Part shown: piece by piece, positions 18,408 to 25,256 of the stretch
Numbering within the stretch: position 1 is the first letter of the stretch
How the letters are laid out: every line of letters starts with the position of its first letter
Position numbers and translations under genes: made by a program
Assembly (NCBI GenBank): GCA_002429615.1
Contig: DJAN01000027.1
Location: forward strand, 673 to 25,928
Origin: Lysobacteraceae bacterium UBA6001
GTDB taxonomy: Bacteria > Pseudomonadota > Gammaproteobacteria > Xanthomonadales > Xanthomonadaceae
DNA length: 25,256 bases
Reading direction: 5' to 3'
The notes under the pieces: generated by a model
The model's database searches: none
Told to the model about the DNA's origin: nothing
What the model saw: only the letters and a program-made list of their open reading frames with translations

Positions 18408-18800
18408 ATGGCCTGTGGCATTCTCCTCATCACCCATCCCGGCATCGGCTCTTCCCTGCTCCAGGTCGCGACCACGCTGTTGCGACAGCTGCCGCTGAAG
18501 ACCGAAGCGTTCGAAGTACCGTTCGATGCCGACCTGGACGTCCTGCTGCCGCAGGCTTCCGCGGCGCTGCGCCGGGTCGATGGGGGCGAGGGTGTGCTGG
18601 TGATGACCGATCTGTATGGCGCCAGCCCGAGCAATCTGGCAGCGCGCCTGGCCCGGCTCGGCACACCGGTGCGCCGCGTATCGGCACTGAGCCTGCCGAT
18701 GCTGCTGCGGGTGATGAATTATCCGGAACAGGGACTGCAAGACCTGCCCGCCACGGCGGCGGCAGGGACCCGCAATGGAGCGATAGTCGACGATGCTTGA
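18408..18800 (+). CDS. PTS EIIA component, mannose family
   Basis: 130 aa single-domain EIIA of the mannose class. Phosphoryl acceptor His10 lies in GILLITHPGIGSSLL, and VLVMTDLYGASPSNLAARL is the conserved second motif. The usual EIIB, EIIC and EIID partners are absent here, so it probably serves in regulation rather than sugar uptake, as in other proteobacteria with a similar hprK-EIIA-ptsH-ptsI set. The 3' end overlaps ptsH by 8 bases. It begins a new segment after the rapZ gap. Confidence 0.93.
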   Translation: MACGILLITHPGIGSSLLQVATTLLRQLPLKTEAFEVPFDADLDVLLPQASAALRRVDGGEGVLVMTDLYGASPSNLAARLARLGTPVRRVSALSLPMLLRVMNYPEQGLQDLPATAAAGTRNGAIVDDA

Positions 18801-19062
18801 ACGTGAACTCACCGTATCCAACCGCCTCGGGCTGCATGCCAGGGCCACTGCCAAGCTCGTGCAGGTCCTGTCGTCGTTCCGCTGCAACGCCACGCTGGCG
18901 GCCAAGGGGCGCGAGGTCAATGCCAAGAGCATCATGGGCGTGATGCTGCTGGCCGCCGGCCAGGGCACGGCGGTGGTGGTGCGCGTGGATGGCGAGGACG
19001 AGGCGGCTGCGCTGCAGGCCCTGGTCGAGTTGTTCGAGCGCCGTTTCGACGAGGACAGCTGA
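18793..19062 (+). CDS. ptsH: Phosphocarrier protein HPr
   Basis: 89 aa. It relays phosphate from Enzyme I to EIIA proteins. His15 lies in NRLGLHARATAKLV, with Arg17 in place and Ala instead of Pro at 18. Ser46 lies in NAKSIMGVMLLAAGQG, the site used by HPr kinase, which is encoded 1.4 kb upstream. The ATG is inside the EIIA gene (8-base overlap), so the two are translationally coupled. Confidence 0.96.
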   Translation: MLERELTVSNRLGLHARATAKLVQVLSSFRCNATLAAKGREVNAKSIMGVMLLAAGQGTAVVVRVDGEDEAAALQALVELFERRFDEDS

Positions 19063-19064
19063 CG

Positions 19065-20849
19065 GTGCGGGGCACGGGCCGACGCACCGCCAAGCCTTCC
19101 ATCCCGGGCCCACGTGCGCCCGCGGGACAACGCCTGCATGGTCATGGTGCCTCGCGCGGTATCGCGCTGGGCCGCGCGCGCCTGCGCCTGCCGCATGTGC
19201 TGGAAGTCGCCGAACAGCGCGTGGCCGCGCATGCGGTCGAACAGGAACTGGACCGCCTGCACCGCGCGGTGGACGCCGCGCGCGATGAAATGCACGCGCT
19301 GCGCACACGCCTGCAGGGCGCGATGGTGCGCGAGGTGGGCGAGTTCCTCGACCTGCACGCGCTGCTGCTCGACGACCCGGAGCTGCTGTTCGGCGTCGAC
19401 GAGCTGATCCGCAACGGCCGCTACAGCGCCGACTACGCGCTGCGGCTGCAGCGCGACCGCCTGGCCGCGGTGTTCGACGGCATGGAGGATGCCTACCTCA
19501 AGAGCCGCATGGACGACCTCGACCATGTGATCGGCCGCATCCACGCCTTCCTGCAGAAGCGCACGCTCGATGTCAGCGGCGTGGCCGGCGAGATTCTGGT
19601 CTGCGACAACGTCGCCCCCTCCGAGCTGGCGCAGCTGCAGTCGCAGGGCGTGGTCGGCATCGTCAGCGCGGCCGGCAGCACGCTGTCGCACAGCGCGATC
19701 CTCGCGCGCAGCCTGCACCTGCCGCTGGTGGTGGGCAGCGCCGATGCGCTGCAGCGGATCAATGATGGCGATGCGCTGATCGTGGATGGCGGCAGCGGCG
19801 AGATCATCGTCGAGCCCAGCGCGGCCGACCTGCGCGGCTACCACGAGCGCCTGCGTGCGCTGGCGCGCGAACAGCGCGAGCTGGGGCGCCTGCGCAGCAA
19901 GCCCAGCCGTACCCGCGATGGCCAGGACATCACCCTGCTGGCCAACGCCGAATCGGCCGACGACGTGGCCCAGGCGCATGCGCTGGGCGCGGCCGGGCTG
20001 GGCCTGTACCGCACCGAGTTCCTGTTCCTGCAGCGCAACGAGCTGCCCTCGGAAGAGGAGCAGTTCCAGGTCTACCGCGACACCGTACTCGGCATGAGCG
20101 GCCGCCCGGTGACCATCCGCACCCTCGACCTGGGCGCGGACAAGGCCGACCGCACCGGCCTGGTCCTCGGCGACGAGGACAACCCGGCGCTGGGGCTGCG
20201 CGGCGTGCGCCTGTCGCTGGCGCGGCCGGAAGTGGCCGATGCACAGCTGCGGGCGATCCTGCGCGCCTCCGGCTATGGGCCGGTCCGCATCCTGGTGCCG
20301 ATGATCAGCTGCCGCGAGGAGATCGTGCTGCTGCGCCGGCAGATCAAGCGCCTGGCCACGCGCCTGCGCGCCGAGGGCCACGAGATCGCCAGTGAGGTGC
20401 CGCTGGGGGCGATGATCGAAGTGCCGGCCGCGGCGATCGGGCTGGAGGCGTTCATCGACGATGTCGACTTCCTCTCCATCGGCACCAACGACCTGGTCCA
20501 GTACCTGCTCGCCGCCGATCGCAACCACGAGGCGCTGGCCGAGCTGTACTCGCCGCTGCATCCGGCGGTGCTGCGCCTGCTGCGGCATGTCATCGCCACC
20601 GCGCAGGCGCACGACACGCCGGTGGCGGTCTGTGGCGAGATCGCCGGCGACCCGCGCTTCGTGCCGATGCTGCTGGCGCTCGGCCTGACCGAACTCAGCC
20701 TGCACCCGGCCACCCTGCTGGAGGTCCGCCGCGCGATCCGCGCCAGTCACCTCGGCACGCTGACCGTGCAGTCCTCGCGGCTGCTGCGCGCACGCGACCG
20801 CAAAGGCATCGAGAAGTGGCTGGCCAACGTCGCCGAAGCCGACGCCTGA
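19065..20849 (+). CDS. ptsI: PTS Enzyme I (phosphoenolpyruvate-protein phosphotransferase)
   Basis: 594 aa. It takes phosphate from PEP and gives it to HPr. The active-site His209 lies in AGSTLSHSAILARSL, which departs from the common GGRTSHTAI by Ser-Thr-Leu in place of Gly-Arg-Thr. The PEP-binding barrel shows GLGLYRTEFLFL, TIRTLDLGADK, MIEVPAAA, DFLSIGTNDLVQYLLAADRN and the catalytic Cys523 in AVCGEIAGDPRF. The start is GTG 19065, 3 bases after the ptsH stop, with GAGGA about 10 bases upstream. The first 25 residues are basic, Pro-rich and longer than usual, so an internal start cannot be excluded. Confidence 0.95.
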   Translation: MRGTGRRTAKPSIPGPRAPAGQRLHGHGASRGIALGRARLRLPHVLEVAEQRVAAHAVEQELDRLHRAVDAARDEMHALRTRLQGAMVREVGEFLDLHALLLDDPELLFGVDELIRNGRYSADYALRLQRDRLAAVFDGMEDAYLKSRMDDLDHVIGRIHAFLQKRTLDVSGVAGEILVCDNVAPSELAQLQSQGVVGIVSAAGSTLSHSAILARSLHLPLVVGSADALQRINDGDALIVDGGSGEIIVEPSAADLRGYHERLRALAREQRELGRLRSKPSRTRDGQDITLLANAESADDVAQAHALGAAGLGLYRTEFLFLQRNELPSEEEQFQVYRDTVLGMSGRPVTIRTLDLGADKADRTGLVLGDEDNPALGLRGVRLSLARPEVADAQLRAILRASGYGPVRILVPMISCREEIVLLRRQIKRLATRLRAEGHEIASEVPLGAMIEVPAAAIGLEAFIDDVDFLSIGTNDLVQYLLAADRNHEALAELYSPLHPAVLRLLRHVIATAQAHDTPVAVCGEIAGDPRFVPMLLALGLTELSLHPATLLEVRRAIRASHLGTLTVQSSRLLRARDRKGIEKWLANVAEADA

Positions 20850-20870
20850 GCCACCATCGTCACGCCGGGC

Positions 20871-20899
20871 TGTGATCGCCGCCGCGCGCGGGCGATAAT
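20871..20899 (+). promoter_or_regulatory. Candidate promoter for mgtE
   Basis: GATAAT (20894-20899) is a good -10 hexamer, 60 bases before the mgtE ATG. The element at the right -35 distance, TGTGAT (20871-20876, 17-bp spacer), is a poor match. The leader shows no magnesium riboswitch that I can recognise and is too short for an M-box. Confidence 0.35.
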
Positions 20900-20959
20900 G
20901 CAGCGTTCCCGCGCAGCGCCACGCGCTGCGATTCCCCGCCCCGCCGCCAGGAGCAGTGC

Positions 20960-22321
20960 ATGGTCGAAGCCATTCGCCACGACAAGACCGCGCGCGCGCT
21001 GCGCCTGCTGTCCGACGCGCTCGACAGCGGTCGGCTGGGGCCGGTGCGACGCCTGGTCAATACGCTGGCACCGGCCGAGATCGGCAACCTGCTGGAGTCG
21101 CTGCCGCCGGGCAAGCGCGAAGTGGTGTGGGGCCTGGTCGACCCGGAAGACGACGGCGAGGTGCTGCTGCACGTCGGCGAGGAGGTGCGTGAAAGCCTGC
21201 TGGCGGACATGGACACCGACGAGATCGTCGCCGCGGTCGAGGATCTCGACATCGACGACCTCGCCAACCTGGTCGAGGACCTGCCGGACACGGTCATCGA
21301 CGAGGTGCTCAAGTCGATGGACCGGGAGAACCGCGAGCGCCTGGAGCAGGTGCTCTCGTATCCAGAAGACACCGCCGGCCGCCTGATGAACCCGGACGTG
21401 GTCACGGTGCGCGCCGACGTCAACGTCGACGTGGTGCTGCGCTACCTGCGCCTGCGTGGCGAGCTGCCCGACCACACCGACCACCTGTTCGTGGTGAGCC
21501 GCCGCCACCAGTACCTGGGCCGCGTGCCGCTGGCCGCGCTGGTCACCCACGAGGACAGCACGCCGGTCAACCGCCTGATCGACGACGAGCAGCCGGCGAT
21601 CGACGTCGGCGAGAGCGCGCAGGAAGTGGCGCGCCAGTTCTCCGACCACGACTGGATCTCCGCGCCGGTGGTGGACGACAACAACATCCTGCTCGGCCGC
21701 ATCACCATCGACGACGTGGTCGACATCATCCGCGAACGGGCCGAGCACCAGGCGATGAGCGCCGCCGGCCTGGACGAGGACGAGGACATGTTCAGCCCGG
21801 CGCGGCGCGCGTTCCGCCGCCGGCTGATCTGGCTGTCGGTGAACCTGGGCACCGCGTTCATCGCCTCCAGCGTGGTCAGCGAATTCGAGGGCACCATCGC
21901 CCAGCTGGTCGCGCTGGCCGCGCTGATGCCCATCGTCGCCGGCATGGGCGGCAACGCCGGCACCCAGGTGCTGGCGCTGATGGTGCGCGGCCTGGCGCTG
22001 GGGCAGATCGGCGCCTCCAACGTGATGACGCTGCTGAAGAAGGAGCTGACCGTCGCGCTGATCAACGGCGTCTGCCTGGGCGTGGGCCTGGGGTTGATCG
22101 TGCTGGCCTGGTTCCGGCAGCCGATGTTGTCGGTGGTGATCGGCACGGCGTTGACCATCAACCTGTGCACGGCGGCGTTCGGCGGCGTGCTGGTCCCGGT
22201 GACGTTGAAGCGGCTGGGCTTCGATCCGGCGCTGGCCGGCGGGGTGATCCTGACCACGCTGACCGACGTGATGGGCTTCCTCAGCTTCCTCGGCCTGGCC
22301 TCGCTCATCCTGCTGCATTGA
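20960..22321 (+). CDS. mgtE: Magnesium transporter MgtE
   Basis: 453 aa homodimeric Mg2+ channel of the inner membrane. An N-terminal superhelical domain (to about residue 130, with the acidic run VEDLDIDDLANLVEDLPD that binds Mg2+) leads to PEDTAGRLMNPD. Two CBS domains follow (about 136-255). Five membrane helices make up the rest, with the hallmark LMPIVAGMGGNAGTQ and the C-terminal TTLTDVMGFLSFLGLA. AGGAG lies at the expected distance from the ATG. The stop codon overlaps the next start (TTGA). Confidence 0.96.
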   Translation: MVEAIRHDKTARALRLLSDALDSGRLGPVRRLVNTLAPAEIGNLLESLPPGKREVVWGLVDPEDDGEVLLHVGEEVRESLLADMDTDEIVAAVEDLDIDDLANLVEDLPDTVIDEVLKSMDRENRERLEQVLSYPEDTAGRLMNPDVVTVRADVNVDVVLRYLRLRGELPDHTDHLFVVSRRHQYLGRVPLAALVTHEDSTPVNRLIDDEQPAIDVGESAQEVARQFSDHDWISAPVVDDNNILLGRITIDDVVDIIRERAEHQAMSAAGLDEDEDMFSPARRAFRRRLIWLSVNLGTAFIASSVVSEFEGTIAQLVALAALMPIVAGMGGNAGTQVLALMVRGLALGQIGASNVMTLLKKELTVALINGVCLGVGLGLIVLAWFRQPMLSVVIGTALTINLCTAAFGGVLVPVTLKRLGFDPALAGGVILTTLTDVMGFLSFLGLASLILLH

Positions 22322-22746
22322 GCCGGCGCACACCCTCGCGGGCCAAGCCGCGCGGCCGCGCACCGGTACGCACGCCCTCGCGGCTGCGCCGCGCCGGCGA
22401 CCTCGCCGCGCTGGCGCTGGTCGGCGCCCACCTCGGCCTGCTCTGGCTGATGGCACACGCCGGCATCCTGCCCGTCTGGCTGCTGGCGGTCTTCGCCGGC
22501 CTGTCAGTGCTGACGTTCGCCGCCTACGCGCATGACAAGCGTGCCGCCCGTCGCGAGGCGCGGCGCCTGCCCGAGCTGCACCTGCACCTGCTCGAACTGG
22601 CCGGTGGCTGGCCCGGCGGGCTGATCGCCCAGCGCCTGCTGCGCCACAAGAACCGCAAGGGCGCCTATCAGTTCGCCTTCTGGGCCTGCGTGTTGCTGCA
22701 CGAGGTCACGCTCGGCCACCTGTGGCGACAGATGGCCAACGGCTGA
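22318..22746 (+). CDS. DUF1294 membrane protein
   Basis: 142 aa. The DUF1294 core is plain: AYAHDKRAARREARRLPELHLHLLELAGGWPGGLIAQRLLRHKNRKGAYQFAFW (given in full only as positions about 73-126 of the protein; key residues are DK, PE, GGWPG, AQ, RHK and FW). Hydrophobic segments lie before it (LAALALVGAHLGLLWLM, WLLAVFAGLSVLTF) and after it. The TTG start at 22318 overlaps the mgtE stop codon; no ATG or GTG lies in frame before residue 45. In other bacteria this domain is often fused to a cold-shock domain; here the N-terminus is only a basic Arg/Pro tail. The function of the domain is not known. Confidence 0.85.
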   Translation: MSRRTPSRAKPRGRAPVRTPSRLRRAGDLAALALVGAHLGLLWLMAHAGILPVWLLAVFAGLSVLTFAAYAHDKRAARREARRLPELHLHLLELAGGWPGGLIAQRLLRHKNRKGAYQFAFWACVLLHEVTLGHLWRQMANG

Positions 22747-22851
22747 CATGCCCGCACACCAAGCCGAACGGTGCCCGAATGCCGGGCCACGCAGACACCT
22801 ACTGCACGGCCGTGGCGGTGATACTCGTCGCTCGCATTACCGGAACCACGC

Positions 22852-23661
22852 ATGCGCCGCCGCCAATTCCTGCTAGCCCTCGGAGTGTCGATGCTCGCCG
22901 CCTGCGCCTCCACGCCACCTGCCCCGCCGCGCGGCCACTTCGTCCATCGCGAACTGGAACTTGAGGGGCGTACCTACCGTTACCAGGTGTTCGTGCCGCT
23001 GGCTCGCCAGCAGCAGGAAGGCCCGCTGCCGATCGTGCTGTTCCTGCACGGCTCGGGCGAGCGCGGCGACGACGGCCACAGCCAGACCGAGTCCGGCCTC
23101 GGCCCGTACCTGCGCGAACACGCCACGCAGTTCCCGGCGCTGGTGGTACTGCCGCAGGTGCCCGAGGACGAGCAGTGGATGGGCGTGAACGCGCGCATGG
23201 CGCTGGCCACGCTGGATGCGGCCAGCGCGGAGTTCGAGGCCGATCCGGCGCGCACCTACCTCACCGGGATGTCGATGGGCGGCTATGGCACCTGGGAGAT
23301 CGCATTGATGGCACCGCAGCGCTTCGCCGCGCTGGTGCCGATCTGCGGCGCGCTGCATTCGGCGCGCGCGGACGAGGACCAGCTCTATGTGAGCGAGGTG
23401 GCGGGCGTGCGCGACCGCTACGCGGCGGTGGCGCAGCGGCTGCGCCAGGTGCCGGTGTGGATGTTCCATGGCGCCCAGGACGACCTGGTGCCGCCCGCCG
23501 ATGACCGCCGCATCTACAAGGCCGCCCGGCTGGCCGGCGCCAACATGCGCTACAGCGAGTATCCGGACGGTAACCACAACGCCTGGGACGCGACCTATGC
23601 GGACGCGCGGATGTGGGACTGGATGTTCGCGCAGCGGTTGAAGGACGCGCCGGCGGGGTGA
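22852..23661 (+). CDS. Lipoprotein alpha/beta hydrolase, esterase/peptidase-like
   Basis: 269 aa. The signal sequence ends in the lipobox MLAAC, with lipidated Cys18. The alpha/beta-hydrolase core has the oxyanion region IVLFLHGSGERGDD, nucleophile Ser141 in TGMSMGGYGTWE, acid Asp210 in HGAQDDLVP and His242 in DGNHNAWD. The pattern matches predicted secreted peptidases and phospholipase/carboxylesterases (COG4099-like). The substrate cannot be told from the sequence. Serine follows the lipid Cys at +2 (C-A-S), which does not suggest an inner-membrane retention Asp. No Shine-Dalgarno sequence is obvious before the ATG. Confidence 0.88.
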   Translation: MRRRQFLLALGVSMLAACASTPPAPPRGHFVHRELELEGRTYRYQVFVPLARQQQEGPLPIVLFLHGSGERGDDGHSQTESGLGPYLREHATQFPALVVLPQVPEDEQWMGVNARMALATLDAASAEFEADPARTYLTGMSMGGYGTWEIALMAPQRFAALVPICGALHSARADEDQLYVSEVAGVRDRYAAVAQRLRQVPVWMFHGAQDDLVPPADDRRIYKAARLAGANMRYSEYPDGNHNAWDATYADARMWDWMFAQRLKDAPAG

Positions 23662-23735
23662 AGCGCATCACTTGACCGGCGCACGTGCTTGAACGACGCT
23701 GCTCCCGGCATCACGCCAAGGAAGCGGGGGGGAAC

Positions 23736-24452
23736 ATGCGTGGGAATTTTCTTGCCAGCAGCCTCTTGCTGGCACTCGTCGTCACGACACCCGCGACGGC
23801 GCAGCAGTTGGTCAAGACTCATGTGGGCGCACCGCAGAATGCGCCCGCGATCGGACAGCAATATCGGGAGACGGTCAACCGCGCGATCCAGCAAGTGACA
23901 GGCGGCGAACCACAGGCTGCCATCGCCACGCTGGCGCCGGCGGTGACGTATTGTGATGCGCAGCAGGCGCGGCCCAACCTGCGTTTTGTCAGCGTATCCA
24001 CGGCCGCGCAATACGACCGCCATGCAGCGGAAAACACCGAGGGTGCACCGCTGGAGTGGCTGGACATGGCCTGCACGCACGCCTACTACTACACCGGCTA
24101 CGCGCTAGTGGAACAGCGCGCGTTCGCCCAAGCGCTACCCTACCTGGAGAAGGCGGCGGCATTGGCGCCTTACTATCCGGAAGCGCCCAACGAGCGTGGC
24201 CTGGCGTTGAACCTCATGGGTCGCAACGAGGAGGCCGAGCAACAGTATCGCCAAGTTCTGGCGTTGGCCGAGGCTATGCCCGAGGTAGCGTACGTGGCGC
24301 CGCTCGCGTGGCGCGGCATTGGTTATGCGCTGATCGAAAAGCGCGATTGGGCCGGCGCCCGCGCAGCTTACGAACATTCGCTGGAACTGGATCCGGGCAA
24401 CAAGACCGCACTCGAAGAGCTCGAATACATCAAGCAGTACGCGCCGCTGTAG
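23736..24452 (+). CDS. Exported TPR-repeat protein of unknown function
   Basis: 238 aa from ATG 23736, which has a G-rich ribosome site (GGGGGGGAA). A signal peptide (MRGNFLASSLLLALVVTTPATAQ) likely ends after ATA. The mature N-terminal part (about 25-110) contains RAIQQVTGGEPQAAIATLAP, itself TPR-like. At least three tetratricopeptide units follow: YYYTGYALVEQRAFAQALPY, then PNERGLALNLMGRNEEAEQQ, then WRGIGYALIEKRDWAGARAA ending SLELDPGNKTALEELEYI. The protein is periplasmic or outer-membrane associated and presumably a protein-binding scaffold. I cannot name a family. The TAG stop codon is formed by the GTAG of the REP element. Confidence 0.8.
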   Translation: MRGNFLASSLLLALVVTTPATAQQLVKTHVGAPQNAPAIGQQYRETVNRAIQQVTGGEPQAAIATLAPAVTYCDAQQARPNLRFVSVSTAAQYDRHAAENTEGAPLEWLDMACTHAYYYTGYALVEQRAFAQALPYLEKAAALAPYYPEAPNERGLALNLMGRNEEAEQQYRQVLALAEAMPEVAYVAPLAWRGIGYALIEKRDWAGARAAYEHSLELDPGNKTALEELEYIKQYAPL

Positions 24453-24512
24453 GAGCGGCTTCAGCCGCGACGGCTGGATTCCCGCAGGTCGCGGCTGAAG
24501 CCGCTCCTACAG
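24447..24512. repeat. Paired REP element (REPIN-like), second copy
   Basis: 25-bp arms (24447-24471 and 24488-24512) are exact reverse complements around a 16-bp spacer. The inner 23 bp of each arm are identical to the arms at 7891-7950. The left arm includes the last codons and TAG stop (24450-24452) of the TPR gene. It lies between convergent genes, a usual REP location. Confidence 0.93.
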
Positions 24513-24537
24513 GGGAGCACACCGGAACAGGCAGCAA

Positions 24538-24557
24538 GCGGCCGGGAATCCGGCCGC
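24538..24557. terminator. Stem-loop between convergent TPR and permease genes
   Basis: GCGGCCGG (24538-24545) pairs with CCGGCCGC (24550-24557) around GAAT. It lies 12 bases after the permease stop codon on the minus strand and 85 bases after the TPR stop codon on the plus strand, past the REP. There is no strong U-run in either direction. Confidence 0.5.
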
Positions 24558-24569
24558 CCTTCCCCCACC

Positions 24570-25256
24570 TCAGCGCGCGCGCCGCACCCGCCGCGCGATC
24601 TCGCTGATCACCGCAATCGCCGCGGTCAACGTCGCCATCGAGATGAACTGCGCACGCGTATCCGGGGTGGCGATCAGCAGCACGAAGATCAGCGCCAGGA
24701 TCGCCAGCGCCAGCACGGTCAGCCACGGATAGCCGCCCATGCGGAACGGCAGCGGCGTGCCCGCACGATCGGCGCGCGCACGCAGGATCAGCTGCGCCAG
24801 CAGCGAGATCGTCCACACCAGCAGGCAGGTCGCGCCGACGATGTTCAGCAGCATCGGCAGCACGCGGTTCGGATACAGCAGCTCCAGCACCGCGGCGACG
24901 AAGCCGAACGCCACGCTCGCCAGCACCGCCGTCACCGGCACCTTGCGCGCGCTGGTGCGGCCGAGCCAGCGCGGGGCTTCCTGGCGCTGCGCCAGCGAAT
25001 AGATCATCCGCGAGGCGCCGTAGAGATTGGCATTGAGCGCCGACAGCAGCGCCACCACCGCGATCAGGGTGATCGCCGTGGCCGCGCCGGGGATCGCCGC
25101 GGCCTGCAGCACCGCCGCGAACGGCGACTTCAGCGCCTCGCTGGTCCACGGCACCACCGCGATGATCACGCTCAGCGACCCGATATAGAACACCAGGATG
25201 CGCCAGGCCACGGTGCGGATCGCACGCGCGATGCTGCGCTCCGGGTCGGCGGTCTC
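24570..25256 (-). CDS. Amino-acid permease (APC superfamily), C-terminal half
   Basis: The C-terminal 228 residues of an inner-membrane amino-acid/proton symporter; the N-terminal half lies beyond the window. The visible part starts ETADPERSIARAIRT, a typical cytoplasmic loop of the AAT family (gamma-aminobutyrate, proline, asparagine and aromatic permeases), followed by ILVFYIGSLSVIIAVVPW, ALLSALNANLYGASRMIYSLA and SARKVPVTAV, all family-typical. About six membrane helices can be counted. The substrate cannot be set from this half. No start codon is in the window; the GTG at 25211 is internal. It ends TGA at 24570-24572 after a basic tail (ARRVRRAR). Confidence 0.9.
   Translation of the reverse strand, partial: ETADPERSIARAIRTVAWRILVFYIGSLSVIIAVVPWTSEALKSPFAAVLQAAAIPGAATAITLIAVVALLSALNANLYGASRMIYSLAQRQEAPRWLGRTSARKVPVTAVLASVAFGFVAAVLELLYPNRVLPMLLNIVGATCLLVWTISLLAQLILRARADRAGTPLPFRMGGYPWLTVLALAILALIFVLLIATPDTRAQFISMATLTAAIAVISEIARRVRRAR

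Noticed and set aside
18330..20750. Very long open frame on the minus strand opposite the pts genes (806 codons)
   Set aside because: It covers EIIA, HPr and Enzyme I, all secure on the plus strand. Its composition is low-complexity (Gln, His, Arg, Ala) and no motif is seen.
20850..20959. Magnesium riboswitch upstream of mgtE
   Set aside because: Only 110 bases are available and the predicted leader is about 50 bases; no conserved M-box structure is visible.

Overview
The window reads as chromosomal DNA of a high-GC gammaproteobacterium of the family Xanthomonadaceae (Xanthomonas, Stenotrophomonas, Lysobacter, Luteimonas and relatives). The evidence is gene content and order: phoR-ppk-ppx; ibaG-murA divergent from kdsD-kdsC-lptC-lptA-lptB; rpoN-hpf-ptsN-hprK-rapZ-EIIA-HPr-EI-mgtE. 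GTAG-type REP palindromes support it. The genus cannot be fixed from sequence reading alone. Nearly all genes are core functions. Accessory material is limited to three small exported or anchored proteins of unknown role, a lipoprotein hydrolase, and a repeat block.

Layout. 1-4522: phosphate and polyphosphate block, with the 3' part of the PhoR sensor kinase, polyphosphate kinase and exopolyphosphatase. 4523-5256: AT-richer patch holding one minus-strand secreted orphan protein and several inverted repeats. 5257-7706: GT4 glycosyltransferase, overlapping PAP2 phosphatase, and LpxH of lipid A synthesis. 7707-7950: repeat mosaic made of a solo REP, short palindromes, a 9-bp minisatellite and a paired REP. 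7947-9843 (minus): ibaG, murA and a membrane-anchored EF-hand protein overlapping murA. 9897-13301 (plus): Kdo synthesis (kdsD, kdsC) and LPS transport (lptC, lptA, lptB). 13320-13946 (minus): an anchored orphan protein wedged into the usual lptB-rpoN junction. 14195-22746 (plus): rpoN, hibernation factor, regulatory PTS set, HPr kinase, RapZ, Enzyme I, MgtE and a DUF1294 protein. 22852-24452: lipoprotein hydrolase and secreted TPR protein. 24447-24557: REP pair plus a stem-loop. 24570-25256 (minus): C-terminal half of an amino-acid permease.

How the genes fit together. The centre of the window is envelope biogenesis: LpxH (lipid A), KdsD/KdsC (Kdo), LptC/A/B (LPS export) and MurA (peptidoglycan). 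The MurA and Kdo/Lpt operons leave the same 53-bp divergent region. The rpoN-pts cluster encodes EI, HPr, EIIA-Man, EIIA-Ntr, HPr kinase and RapZ but no sugar permease, so it looks like a signalling phosphorelay tied to nitrogen, carbon and envelope state.

I found no CRISPR array, prophage, transposase, rRNA or tRNA, and nothing I can defend as a wholly new biological system. The least conventional signals are: (a) two paired REP elements whose conserved GTAG supplies the TAG stop codon of the adjacent gene in the same phase; (b) the two-phase 9-bp minisatellite abutting one of them; (c) three genes (ppx, lpxH, EIIA-Man) with a -10-like hexamer 6-7 nt before the ATG, suggesting leaderless mRNAs; (d) the EF-hand protein translationally coupled to murA.
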